Part shown: positions 51,201 through 57,233 of the stretch, piece after piece
Position numbering within the stretch: position 1 is the stretch's first letter
How the letters are laid out: each line of letters starts with the position of its first letter
Origin: Sipunculus nudus
Taxonomy: Eukaryota; Annelida; Sipuncula; Golfingiida; Sipunculidae
Reading direction: 5' to 3'
DNA: 64,000 nt
Assembly (NCBI GenBank): GCA_026874595.1
Contig: CM049313.1
Span: 78,424,659 to 78,488,658, forward strand
Translations under genes and position numbers: made by a program
The notes under the pieces: generated by a model
Told to the model about the DNA's origin: nothing
What the model saw: the letters and a program-made list of their open reading frames with translations, nothing else
Database searches by the model: none

Positions 51201-51854
51201 CAAGCGCTGCCGACCTCTGCCTACAGCGAGACTTGTATTCTCTGCGTGCACGTGCTTCACTGTAACGTCACATTACTTTATATCAATATCCAAGGAGGAT
51301 AAACAATGGCCGCAAATAAGGGACGCCATGAACCACGGGCACGGATATATATTTGAGACATGTCAACCAGGCCGTAAAGTAAATAACATTTATATTGTGA
51401 GTAGGTAAGGTACCAAAAATTACCCTTTTGCCTCTTCATGCCAATGGTGCAAATTTTGTTTGCCAATTTTATCTTATGTAGAGATAATCGCGAAAAATCA
51501 GGTGGACAGGGGCACAGCTAGGAACGGACTATAGTGAGACCCACACTAATCAACGCCCGTGCACTTTACAATCGGGCGCCACTACTCGTGAATACTAAAA
51601 TAAAGCAAACTTGATCCTACATCAACTAGAGATACCAACTTATAATAAAAACATCCATACATGTGCATCAACTGACAATAATAAGATAATGGCCAATGTG
51701 CTTTGCCGCTTGCGCTTCCAAAATCGGCAAATGACAGCAAGCTGGGTAGTGGGAATTTGATCATGGATCGAAAACTGCGAGGAAGGTCTATCAAGAGAAT
51801 TAATAATTAAAAGGCCCTAGTATACTTACCTTCAGCTGATTTAACAGAAGCCAT
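20112..51854 (-). CDS. Chromatin assembly factor 1 subunit A (CAF-1 p150), whole gene, 16 coding exons
   Basis: This is the large subunit of the CAF-1 histone chaperone, which deposits new H3-H4 behind replication forks through PCNA. I joined 16 exons by AG/GT splice signals and phase (25, 42, 740, 66, 78, 143, 82, 81, 132, 77, 178, 78, 120, 165, 133 and 1106 nt). The sum is 3,246 nt, or 1,081 residues plus stop, against about 956 in human. Order of parts: KKFKQGTLPFKVL motif (18-30), SUMO-interaction-like DVICLDDD (131-138), Ser/Thr/Pro/acid-rich linker, KER coiled region (about 275-395), conserved middle with FMPFQVKKHM and RPAYYGTW, acidic ED block with GFFVPHGYLSDDEG (591-604), winged helix (about 715-832), and a Ser/Pro-rich tail ending VIVLD. 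It is transcribed divergently from endophilin A. No internal stop or frameshift was found. Confidence 0.93.
21218..23101 (-). other. CHAF1A intron 15
   Basis: About 1.9 kb, AT-rich. No terminal-repeat element or RNA was recognised. Confidence 0.65.
23102..23234 (-). CDS. CHAF1A exon 15
   Basis: Residues 670-713 plus one base: MVPLINALPIDLTVPVRGDK, then a Lys/Asp-rich linker, then KRPVPEE. It leads into the winged helix. Acceptor CCAACAG|ATG, donor GGAAG|GTGAGT. The phase-1 end joins CC of exon 16 to make Ala714. Confidence 0.88.
23235..24389 (-). other. CHAF1A intron 14
   Basis: No element recognised. AT-rich with short chance frames. Confidence 0.65.
24390..24554 (-). CDS. CHAF1A exon 14
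   Basis: 55 codons, residues 615-669: MSPDRLKAKQLAQAKAWEEE to LDRHKPVTPEMELLQQFK. It matches the RQKLKAKEWDEFL..IGCVW..LKVLQQF stretch that follows the acidic block in vertebrates. Acceptor AACTTCAG|ATG, donor AAG|GTAAAA, phase 0/0. Confidence 0.93.
24555..24969 (-). other. CHAF1A intron 13
   Basis: AT-rich with no recognised feature. Confidence 0.65.
24970..25089 (-). CDS. CHAF1A exon 13 (acidic block, FFVPHGYLS)
   Basis: 40 codons, residues 575-614: a run of Asp/Glu with Gly, then GFFVPHGYLSDDEG (591-604), then more acid. FFVPHGYLS(E/D)DEG is the most recognisable string of p150. Acceptor CTCAG|GGA, donor GTG|GTAAGC, phase 0/0. Confidence 0.97.
25090..26613 (-). other. CHAF1A intron 12
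   Basis: Besides the donor-copy repeat it contains an uninterrupted run of 24 G at 25729-25752 (C on the sense strand). The rest is plain AT-rich sequence. Confidence 0.75.
26403..26640 (-). repeat. ~53-bp tandem repeat copying the exon 12 donor
   Basis: Units start near 26615, 26563, 26510, 26456 and (partial) 26413. On the minus strand each contains GAGCCTGTCYAACTCTGAG or a variant of the last codons of exon 12, followed by a GGTAYC-like donor. The copy at 26508 keeps GAG|GTACCA intact. The one at 26563 is spoiled (GAA|AAACC). Confidence 0.9.
26614..26691 (-). CDS. CHAF1A exon 12 (acidic block, first half)
   Basis: 26 codons, residues 549-574, GVFDYDVESDEEWEEEEPGE then SLSNSE. The vertebrate protein has LDYEVDSDEEWEEEEPGESLSHSE here, the start of the acidic ED region that contacts H3-H4. 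Acceptor CTTTTCAG|GGG, donor GAG|GTATCA. The donor end is partly copied in a tandem repeat just inside the intron. Confidence 0.95.
26692..27264 (-). other. CHAF1A intron 11
   Basis: Contains a short imperfect repeat at 26910-27000 (GTGTCAGGAGCCAATGTT twice) and a C run at about 27163-27174. Nothing else. Confidence 0.65.
27265..27442 (-). CDS. CHAF1A exon 11 (RPAYYGTW block)
   Basis: Residues 489-548. The segment at 512-531 (MKVKLLQFRENYRPAYYGTW) matches MKLLQFCENHRPAYWGTW of vertebrate p150, in the conserved middle region that leads into the acidic block. It begins G|AAC TGG after TTTGTAG and ends GACGAG|GTACC in phase 0. Base composition is less AT-rich than the surroundings, as expected for coding DNA. 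Confidence 0.95.
27443..28098 (-). other. CHAF1A intron 10
   Basis: No element, RNA or tandem repeat recognised. Confidence 0.65.
28099..28175 (-). CDS. CHAF1A exon 10
   Basis: Residues 464-488 plus two bases, DTVKDSLYVASLRRGDLIAK then SSGRT, with TG|G making Trp489. Acceptor TTATCAG|GAT, donor CATG|GTATGT. It links the FMPF block to the RPAYYGTW block. The vertebrate protein has a comparable but divergent linker. Confidence 0.85.
28412..29055. mobile_element. 644-bp pogo/Tigger-like MITE in intron 9
   Basis: The left end CAGTAGAGCGCCATATTTC is inverted on the right as CGGCGCTTTGCTG, and TA flanks both ends (28410-28411 and 29056-29057). CAGTAGA.. ends with TA targets fit pogo-type Tc1/mariner elements. 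The arms contain CGAAAATT and TTCGTTTTTCCG repeats. The interior has no transposase. Confidence 0.8.
29198..29329 (-). CDS. CHAF1A exon 9 (conserved middle region)
   Basis: 44 codons, residues 420-463: DEGCEGTFMPFQVKKHMRLA then PVCRVSEEER. FMPFQVKKHMRLAP corresponds to FAPFEIKEHMVLAP of vertebrate p150, a signature of the family between KER and the p60-binding part. Acceptor CTTGTAG|GAT, donor CAG|GTATTG, phase 0/0. Confidence 0.93.
29330..30166 (-). other. CHAF1A intron 8
   Basis: AT-rich. One ACAGGTGGCACCATG motif of the dispersed GTGGCACC family is at about 29960. No other feature. Confidence 0.65.
30167..30247 (-). CDS. CHAF1A exon 8 (end of KER, PIP-like segment)
   Basis: Residues 393-419, NKKIEKSKAILNSFIIKRPR followed by PESPMVK. 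It lines up with KAEITRFFQKPKTP of vertebrate p150, the second PCNA-interaction box. Here the paired aromatic positions read Phe-Ile, so the box is weaker if it works at all. Acceptor TTCCAG|AAC, donor AAG|GTATGA, phase 0/0. Confidence 0.88.
30248..30719 (-). other. CHAF1A intron 7
   Basis: Contains a 16-17-base C run (G on the sense strand) at about 30670-30686, between two ACCTGACACTGA strings. Otherwise plain. Confidence 0.7.
30720..30801 (-). CDS. CHAF1A exon 7 (KER region)
   Basis: Residues 365-392 (T completes Asp365, then AKNEEKQRKEEEKKRKEEEKK). Acceptor GACAG|TGC, donor AAG|GTGGGT. The exon is nearly pure GAA/GAG/AAG, and its acceptor is part of a 40-bp tandem triplication. Confidence 0.87.
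30791..30910 (-). repeat. Three tandem 40-bp copies spanning the exon 7 acceptor
   Basis: Copies at 30791-30830, 30831-30870 and 30871-30910 are nearly identical. Each contains, on the minus strand, a CTGCTTTTGRCAG acceptor plus the next 11 bases TGCTAAGAATG. Only the copy at 30791 leads into open exon 7. In the other two the acceptor tract reads TTTTGGCAG, and in the used one TTTTGACAG. Confidence 0.95.
30802..31270 (-). other. CHAF1A intron 6 with tandem acceptor copies
   Basis: Its 3' end (on the minus strand) contains the two extra 40-bp copies of the exon 7 splice acceptor described separately. The remainder is AT-rich with nothing recognised. Confidence 0.75.
31271..31413 (-). CDS. CHAF1A exon 6 (KER region)
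   Basis: Residues 318-364 plus two bases of codon 365, almost only Lys, Glu, Arg and Gln (AKKEKEREELRRQKEQEKK and so on), ending KKKQELM. The donor is GGA|GTAGGT, which leaves the exon two bases into a codon. Exon 7 begins with T, giving Asp. Reading on past this donor meets TAG at once, so the donor choice is forced. Confidence 0.88.
31414..32048 (-). other. CHAF1A intron 5
   Basis: AT-rich intron with no recognised element. Confidence 0.65.
32049..32126 (-). CDS. CHAF1A exon 5 (KER region)
   Basis: A 26-codon exon (residues 292-317) starting EREKMEKLKQKEAARLEK, a heptad-compatible charged helix. Acceptor CTTGTAG|GAA, donor AAG|GTAGGT, phase 0/0. It is the same kind of symmetrical exon as exons 4 and 8. 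Confidence 0.9.
32127..32789 (-). other. CHAF1A intron 4
   Basis: AT-rich intron between KER exons. No repeat structure or RNA was recognised. Confidence 0.7.
32790..32855 (-). CDS. CHAF1A exon 4 (start of KER region)
   Basis: Encodes TKVSSAKKLQRETEKQKKKEEK (residues 270-291), the first charged segment of the Lys/Glu/Arg coiled region that binds DNA in CAF-1. Acceptor TTTTTCAG|ACA, donor AAG|GTGAAT, phase 0 at both ends. Confidence 0.88.
32965..34479 (+). mobile_element. Family A repeat, 5'-truncated copy (A1)
   Basis: Similar to 48560-50500: shared blocks include CACTATTAAAAAGTTTTG, the TAGTAGTGGC-AAGCTG block, the AGGTGGGCT-GATGT block, and the terminal ACTATAGCTCAGACTTATAG with GTCAGCTATGCTTAAAAA. 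The 5' signature CAAGGGACCCATGGG is absent, so the copy lacks that end. No transposase was seen. Confidence 0.75.
33221..33649. mobile_element. 429-bp TA-flanked MITE nested in family A copy A1
   Basis: Left arm ACTGTGGTTGGCTTC..ATTCGCGAGG. Right arm CCTCGCGAACAAAAAGGC..AACCACAG. TA lies on each side (33219-33220 and 33650-33651). The paralogous repeat at 48795-48810 reads GAATTACTTATCTCATGAAC across the same point without the insert, so the empty site is visible. The arms are rich in TTCGCG and CGCGAA. Confidence 0.9.
34486..35225 (-). CDS. CHAF1A exon 3 (N-terminal regulatory region)
   Basis: At 740 nt this is the second largest coding exon (residues 23-269). It begins GA|ACT TTA CCA to give GTLPFKVLDPKK. 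A basic SKKRKL at 45-50 is a likely nuclear signal. LMDKYVR (111-117) followed by DVICLDDDSSSNE parallels the LDNFLR..VIIDLTEDSNE block of vertebrate p150, which contains a SUMO-interacting motif. The rest is low-complexity Ser/Thr/Pro/Glu. The acceptor is TTTTAG| at 35228-35226 and the donor AAG|GTCAG. The open frame runs seven codons past the donor into the intron. Confidence 0.9.
35284..35789. mobile_element. 506-bp hAT-type non-autonomous transposon, perfect 8-bp target duplication
   Basis: The ends are CAGGGTTGGGGCCAGGTAC and, on the right, GTACCTGGCCCCATCCCTG. They are inverted with one mismatch and match the hAT pattern CAGGG..TGGG. The 8-bp direct repeat CTAAGGGA lies at 35276-35283 and again at 35790-35797. 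Both arms are arrays of GGTACAGGTAC and CCTAGGTAC, so each end is itself palindrome-rich. There is no transposase frame. It sits 58 bp from the exon 3 acceptor. Confidence 0.93.
35838..36172. mobile_element. 335-bp PIF/Harbinger-like MITE
   Basis: The left arm GGCCAAAATAAAAAAAAGG then TATGGTTCTCAGGCAC is inverted on the right as GTGCCTGAGAACCATACC and TTTTTTTTGGCC. TTA flanks both sides (35835-35837 and 36173-36175). Inner arms also pair (ATGCGGGCGGGCG with GATGCGGGCTGTG in part). Non-coding. Confidence 0.85.
36601..36642 (-). CDS. CHAF1A exon 2 (PCNA-motif half)
   Basis: A 42-nt exon bounded by CCAG| and |GTAAAT. It encodes DPVLVTPPAKKFKQ plus the split Gly23. Joined to exon 3 it makes KKFKQGTLPFKVL, which aligns with KKLIQARLPFKRL near the N terminus of vertebrate p150, a non-canonical PCNA-interacting motif. 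That alignment across the splice junction confirms the exon despite its size. Confidence 0.85.
38350..39278. repeat. Dispersed repeat fragment (GTCAAAAGTAGGTCAACC type)
   Basis: Two related segments, at about 38410-38640 and 39180-39270, share GTCAAAAGTAGRTCAACCRGG then ACAAAA.. and TCGATCTGTAACNG. The block includes one GTAGGTGGCACCACC motif (39008) and opens with GTGTCGGAATGACACGAATGG. No end structure could be fixed. Confidence 0.55.
39842..40353 (-). repeat. ~150-bp tandem array, left block
   Basis: Units recur with a period of about 150 bp: AATCCCAACYAGGGTATGCA then GCAATCACTGACC, then TAATATTTAGGAAAGTTAT and GACAGACAAAGTGACAGA. Because the period is close to a multiple of three, it leaves a repetitive 168-codon minus-strand frame at 39937-40443, which is not taken as a gene. 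Confidence 0.9.
40354..42185 (+). mobile_element. Family A repeat copy A2
   Basis: Starts AACAAGTGACCCATGGGTCA and ends ACAGTCAGCTGAGCTAAAAA, the same terminal signatures as A3, A4 and A5. It interrupts a unit of the 150-bp array: CCAGACACTCC is to its left and CAATCCCAACC to its right. The inside is mostly a tandem series of ~260-330-bp units (see next entry). Confidence 0.8.
40530..42060 (+). repeat. ~260-330-bp tandem units inside A2
   Basis: About five units carry GATCAATATCCATGCAAA, TGGTGATCTCTGCATTAG, TTGTTCAGATACTTCAG, GGAGTCC.ATAGCTCAAAG and AAGAATGAAGATTCTAGG. Two neighbouring units (about 41060-41320 and 41323-41585) are almost identical with a period of 263 bp, so they arose recently. 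A G run of about 15 lies at 41865-41879. Confidence 0.9.
42186..42790 (-). repeat. ~150-bp tandem array, right block
   Basis: Same unit as at 39.84-40.35 kb: AATCCCAACC starts at 42187, 42341, 42490 and 42643 (spacings 154, 149 and 153). It is the continuation of the left array beyond the A2 insertion. Confidence 0.9.
42791..43358. other. Non-repeat spacer inside the composite
   Basis: AT-rich sequence between the 150-bp array and family A copy A3. No feature recognised. Confidence 0.5.
43359..45171 (+). mobile_element. Family A repeat copy A3
   Basis: Starts AACAAGGGACCCATGGGTCA and ends ATAGTCAGCTGAGCTAAAAA. Its last ~600 bp (44570-45171) match 49850-50500 in A4, including a GGACGGACAGACAGACGGAC run. 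The middle differs from A4, so it is a shortened or rearranged copy. No protein is encoded. Confidence 0.8.
45375..45470. repeat. (AT)n run and C run
   Basis: An ATATATAT tract at 45377-45412 is followed by a C run of about 15 at 45447-45461. Low-complexity sequence inside the composite. Confidence 0.9.
46587..47398. other. Intron 1 sequence with no recognised feature
   Basis: AT-rich. Includes a short GATGAAAGA tandem run at 46910-46940. Confidence 0.55.
47399..50500 (+). mobile_element. Family A repeat copy A4 (3.1 kb)
   Basis: Starts AACAAGGGACCCATGGGTCA and ends AGTCAGCTGAGCTAAAAA. GAGCTCAGCTG near the left end and CAGCTGAGC at the right end are inverted to each other. It is an essentially full-length match to A5 at 60284-63444, in opposite orientation. 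It includes a G run at 48974 and a GGACGGACATCCAGACGGAC stretch near the right end. No transposase, reverse transcriptase or other protein is encoded, so it is non-autonomous. Confidence 0.85.
50898..51531. mobile_element. 634-bp TA-flanked MITE near CHAF1A exon 1
   Basis: The left arm TAGTCCATTCCAGTACCCC then TGTCCACCTG..TTTTTCGCGATTA is inverted at 51485-51531 (CGAAAAATCAGGTGGACAGG..GGAACGGACTA). TA lies outside both ends (50896-50897 and 51532-51533), as in Tc1/mariner targets. The interior holds a perfect cAMP-response palindrome TGACGTCA (about 51142) and a further GTGACGTAC. It lies about 300 bp from exon 1. Confidence 0.88.
51830..51854 (-). CDS. CHAF1A exon 1 (start codon)
   Basis: Encodes MASVKSAE plus the first base of Asp9. 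The ATG has A at -3 and G at +4. The donor is GAAG|GTAAGT, close to consensus. The phase-1 end fits exon 2, which begins AT, making GAT. The start is chosen because exons 1 and 2 join into the conserved N-terminal motif without a frame problem. The very short exon and 15-kb first intron make it easy to miss. Confidence 0.8.
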
Positions 51855-52203
51855 ATTTATTGGTCCTGTACGTTAATACAGGGCAAGAACGTCTTTTTTT
51901 TGTGTAAAATGGCCTCTGTCCAACATCTGCTGGTTCTCCTTGTACCACCAGAGGGTTAAAATAAGGCGGGAGCCTCTGTCACATACAACATTCTCATTGG
52001 CTTAACGGCCCCAATTTTGACCAATGAAATTGGGGATTCCCCTTGCAGTCCGAAGTACCTTCACGTCATCTCGGGCAAATATTGGTCATTTGATCGTGAC
52101 AAGGAGGTGTGTTCCTGTGATAGAGCTGTGATTTTGTTTCTGTTGGAGACCGGATAACGTATTACACACACACGAGGAATTATAACAAGGATAATTTAGT
52201 AAA
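51855..52203. promoter_or_regulatory. Bidirectional promoter of CHAF1A and endophilin A
   Basis: 349 bp separate the two start codons, so both 5' UTRs and promoters share it. Visible motifs are four CCAAT cores in either orientation (ATTGG at about 51995, CCAAT at about 52020, ATTGG at about 52029 and 52083), an E2F-like GGCGGGAG at about 51966, and CCACCAGAGGG at 51945-51955, which resembles the CTCF core. There is no TATA box at a sensible position for either gene. CCAAT with E2F suits a replication gene such as CHAF1A. Motif calls are by eye. Confidence 0.7.
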
Positions 52204-52248
52204 ATGTCGCTTGCAGGGCTTAAGAAACAGATCAACAAGGCCAATCAG
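52204..52248 (+). CDS. Endophilin A, first coding exon
   Basis: Encodes MSLAGLKKQINKANQ and ends CAG|GTTGGT in phase 0. Vertebrate endophilin A proteins (SH3GL1-3) begin MSVAGLKKQFxKAxQ, and their first coding exon also ends at this Gln. This segment is the amphipathic helix H0 that inserts in the membrane at the tip of the N-BAR domain during synaptic vesicle endocytosis. The ATG has A at -3. The remaining exons (BAR domain, SH3) are not in the window: I found no match to the next expected block VSEK(V/I)GGAEGTKL before 64000. Identification rests on 15 residues plus exon structure. Confidence 0.85.
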
Positions 52249-55200
52249 GTTGGTATTTTCTCGCCATGTCATAACATTTGTGGGTCTGTCACTTGTGTAT
52301 GACAGCTGTTCACGCTCAAATGGTTTCACAGACCACGACGGGCAAACCCCTCTTCCTTCACTACACTGCAGCTTCATTAATACGGCACACTAAACTCTCC
52401 ACAGATTGCTTATATTATAAATAGAGGGCTCTTCCCGCAGAATAGAACTGTGCATAAATGATTGCGGAGTCAGTTATACCTTGTGCAGTATATTTTGCGC
52501 CCCTGTATTGTTTTATGTAGGCCTTATCAATGTGTAAATTATATCAGCTTCAGCCTAAAGTTTTAAGCCTTAAGGCTAATTAGGTTGTATTACCACTTCC
52601 AGTTCGTATTACCAGATAGTAACTCTAACAGTGTATACAAGCAGTTCAGCTTTCTGGTTACAATATTATAATGCATTTTATGTGAAAGACCAAGTTTCTG
52701 GTGCTATGGCAGTTTGGTTTTACCAGTTTATATCTTATTTTCATCATAGAATGTTTTCAGTGAACTTCTTGGTGGGCTATAACAAGCTGTTATCAGTTAT
52801 TATAGCTTTATTCACAATTTACTGCAGTGATCTGACATTTGTTAATTATCTGGAAAACTCCCAGGTTTTTGGAAACATGCATTTGTTGTCAAAATATCAA
52901 TTCAAATGAAGCTGCTTTTTGTGAGACCCTGGTTAATAGGAAAATGGCTTGCTGAGACAGTGGTGAATAGAAAGATGGAGATCTGAGAAGCACATTCTTG
53001 CTTGTAAAATTAGACTGTAAAAAGTTTCAGATACCATGGCAAGTATCATATTCTACCCAAACTTGTTAAAAAATTTTCTTGGAAGGATAATGATGTATCA
53101 TGTGCACCCTTTTGTCACCTTTTCATAGAAAATTTAGGTCCTGCAAACATATTTTGCGGGACGCATATTTTGCACCTCTGAAAATGAATGCTTTTTCCAA
53201 AAATGAAGTAGCCTAGCACTCCAGTCTTGATCAAGACAAGCAAAAAAGGAAGCCCCAGTGTATCAGTGTAATTTGATAAATACACACCCAGTGCAGTCTA
53301 AGAAGATGTATAATTTACATTAATTCAGTTCCAGCAAATAGATTCTGTATCACTTTACCAACAATCATTCCTATCCAACACAATCACAATTTGGAATAAT
53401 CTGGACTTAGCTTTACATACAGTAACATTATACATGCACCCTTGAGAGACATTTATTTGCAAACTTGAAACCTCCAATGCACATTTTTTTATGGAAAAAG
53501 AAAATACCAGCTGCTTCACAGGAGGATAACTTTGAAATATAGCAGTTTAAAAATACCATTCATCTCAATGCCATATTACTGACAATAATTGCAGATGTAG
53601 GTCCTCAATAGTAGACATCCATCATTATTTCCATAACTGCCCATTATATCATTAGGTAAGACTTGAAAATCTTTATAAACTTGTGTTAGTTTGAAAATGA
53701 TATGAATATAACCCTAAATACTCACTTCATTCAGTCAATAAAAAAAAATTTATGAATGCTTTATTAAACAGTTTGCTTGAATTTCTCATAAATATGAAAA
53801 TATGTGTATAAACCCCTGGGAAAAAAAATTTTAACATACTGGCCATCCATCCTTTTATCCATACTTCCCTTTTTCCTCCTTCAATACTTCATGTATCTGC
53901 ATATCCTTTTTTTATGTCAGACTCCTGTATCTCATTCTTGTCTTCATTTCCATTACCATGCTCTTTAATGACACACACTTTTTTTATTTTTTACATTATT
54001 TTTTTTTAAATACAGGTCAGTACAACACAAAGTAATGTAATCTTACAGAAATGTAATTATCATCTGGTATCTTAGTACTCCTACAAATATGGGAGCAGCA
54101 TTTCCTGTTTCTTCAGGTGTACACATAATTTCTCTCTTTTATGAGCTATAACATATTCTACTTTCTATATGTATTTCAACTGATTCTTAAACTTTTCAAA
54201 CAAGTTAACATTTTCTTCACCACTTCTATGATGAACAGTCATTTTATAAGTGATAATCAGTTGATTGATTAACATATTTTTCATTACTGGAATCATTTCA
54301 AACAGAATTAAAATGATTTCAAAGTCCAGGAAACTTATATTACATGAATTCAAGCAAGACTGTATTTTCAGATATAAATATCTAGAGGCAAAGCATTAAG
54401 AAAAAGGTGTGTAATTGTCTCGTCATAAAGATGACAGTAAGAGCAATATGGACAATCAAAAAGTTTCCACTTAAAAAGCGAGTAGCTTTCTGGTATTGGT
54501 ATATAATTATGTATGAACTGAAACTCGGTGATATACATATCAAGAGAAATTTGATATACTGTTTTATAAATCTGTTTAAAATCTTCTTGATTATATAATC
54601 CTGTAATTCCTAACCAATTATTCTAAGAAGTTGGAGTGGAATTTATCTTATTGATTCACAAATTATATATCTTATTCGATGTTATGTCTGATAATCCTTT
54701 AATTCCTTTTCTTCCTGCCACAGTTTCCAATCTGTCCTCCCTATTTTACTGTCTATTATTTTCACTAGCCCCTGTCTTACATAAACTGTTTCACTCTTTT
54801 GGTATTGCACACTTTTTGTACCATGATCAAATTCAGAAACAGCCACTAGCTCCTTCCTACAAACAACATATTTAGGAACAACAAAATTCTTATCCAGACT
54901 CAAATTTATCGTACACTGATGACAAGGTTGAGTTACCAGCTTATCCATCTTTCAGGTTATCATTATGTATTTAATACAAACTACAATATTTGCCCTTAGT
55001 CTGATCCTATTCATTAGAAACACTTTCATTCCCATAATACTGTACAGTTAGATAATGTTTTTGAGATTCAAGCAGCTGTGATTAGGTTTCTTTGTGCCTA
55101 ATTAAATTCTGCCTTACTTTATATAAGCTAGGCATTAGCATTTATGGCTCTGTTACTTAAGTTAAGCTTACCATAGATTAAAGTTGTCCATGGTAACCAG

Positions 55201-55442
55201 GAATCACATCATCACAATCCACATGCTAACCTGGTCAACTGCAAAGTGAGAAATCAGCACTACCACTTATAGCATGCAAAAAATAAACACACATAGAGCA
55301 TATAGCAGAAGTGTGTTGATTAGAGTTAGCCTGAAAAATATGGCCAGATTACAACAAGAAGTTTAAAAGGCACACTTCTGAGGCATTTCATTGCAATAAA
55401 CAAATATGGTTGTGTGTAAAATCTTAGTTTAAAGGTATTGAC

Positions 55443-56097
55443 TAAAGGTGTGGACTGGACGGCTTAGACCGGTCTGGTACACTCTACCTAAAAGGGTTAA
55501 GCCAAATATGAATTTATGGATTTAGTGTCAACCTTCAAATCTTGCTATGGACAAGGAGTAATTAACCTCACAAAGAAGACTCTTTAGCTAAGTAAAATGT
55601 ATTAAAAGCATTGGCAATGGTATAATTATATACAAGTATTATATTTTTTTTCTTGGAGTAACAGTAAAGTGTCTTTTTTTAACTTATGATTAAAGTGACA
55701 TGTTCAACATTAGAATTTTTGTCCCCTACTATGTTGCACAGTGTTGATGCTTTATCTCCATATCACTTTGTATGGAAGTATAATAAGAACAATTTCTGTA
55801 CAATAAATACATTAAATTCACAAGCTTATATCCTCTGTATATTAAATCATTAAAATTCTAAGATTAATAAGTTTCTATTTTCAAATCGCACTTAATCGTA
55901 TGTGATATACAGTTTTGTTAACTACTTGAACAAATATATGGAATGAAAACATTATGTAGAATATGAGCAAAATAAAAAAAACTTCAATTTAATTTAATTT
56001 TAAAGATATTTTAATACATGGACTGGTCCACCTCCTTGACTGGACGATCTACAGCTGGACTGGACCAGGACCAGAGTGTGTATGGTCCACCCCTCTA
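55443..56097. mobile_element. 655-bp hAT-like MITE
   Basis: The left end TAAAGGTGTGGACTGGAC is matched by the inverse of the right end GGTCCACCCCTCTA (TAGAGGGGTGGACC). The flanks GTATTGAC (55435-55442) and GTAATGAC (56098-56105) agree at 7 of 8 bases, consistent with an aged 8-bp hAT target duplication. The right arm has repeated GGACTGGACC-like motifs. Non-coding. Confidence 0.7.
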
Positions 56098-57233
56098 GTA
56101 ATGACACAAATAGTACATTTACAAGTTCTCATTTCCCTCATACTGACTGAGTGTTTGGTATTCCTATTATTAATTTTTTGGAATCTTATTATTATGTCCT
56201 GATTATGTTTATGGGACAAGATGAACATCAAGAAAAAAAAGTGAGTTTGCATGTTCATGTTGGATAAACAGTACAAGTACTACACACACTGCAGCAGCAG
56301 AGCAGGTGCTTACAACTGTAAAATACAGTGAATTCACTCAAAGAGAACTCTTTGGTTATTAGCTGTAGGTCGTTACTTTGTTTCTGATCATGGCGACTGT
56401 ATATTTATCAAGCTTCATTATACAAACTGAAAACCTAGCACATATTTACCTTTTCTCCATAATTAATATTTTTAATCAAATAATTTGATGAGTCCCAATT
56501 TGCAGTATCAGGATCTATCAGATTTATATTTTTATTATTGTACTTGGCAGTAACAAAGTTATGTGTGAGTGATAATACAAGAACATCAGGAAGTTGTGGT
56601 TTATGCCCTGTCATTTGATTAACTTAATTTATGTAAGTTGTCATTCAGATAATATAAAACATTTTGTTTGAGAGAGCGAGAGGCTCCATGCCTGGAGCCA
56701 TTGGTTGATGTTCTGACTTAATTTTTTTTTAAAATCATGACAAGTCAAAATTGATCAGGAGTAAATGAATGCAGTACTTATCAGTTCCCTTAGGCTGTAT
56801 GGCCACCATGTTTTCAGTCTGGTAAGAGTGTGATGTGAACTAATATGTGAATCCAGGAACTCTGTCAGTCCCTCAATGACTACCCTATTAGTTACTGCCG
56901 TCAGCTGTGTCATCCTTTGCTGTCCAAATATGGTGTTGCCCTACTGAAAGCAGAGGGGGCTCCATATCACACTTTAAATCATTCTCAAAGATAAATTTAA
57001 GGGGAAATTTAAGTTCAAGTCGCAATCAGTTTTTAGCCTAGCTGATTCAAACAAGCTCTAGTATAAATCAACCTAAATGTCTGTTTTAATTAAACATGCA
57101 CATTTCACAACTGCAAAGGGTCCTGACCTGTCACTTAAAATGCAGTTTTCTTTATTACCATAACTTAAACAATTCATTATGATCTCATTTGTTTGAGTTG
57201 TTACTTTCAGGTCACATGTATGATATATATATA

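Larger units (their letters stand above)
36643..51829 (-). other. CHAF1A intron 1 (15.2 kb), repeat-filled
   Basis: The donor is at 51829-51828 and the acceptor CAG at 36645-36643. From the 5' side of the gene it holds a 634-bp TA-flanked MITE, a 3.1-kb family A repeat, a 7.3-kb composite with long inverted arms that contains two more family A copies and ~150-bp tandem arrays, and a GTGGCACCACC-type repeat at 38.35-39.28 kb. Stretches 36646-38350 and 46590-47390 show nothing recognisable. Confidence 0.85.
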
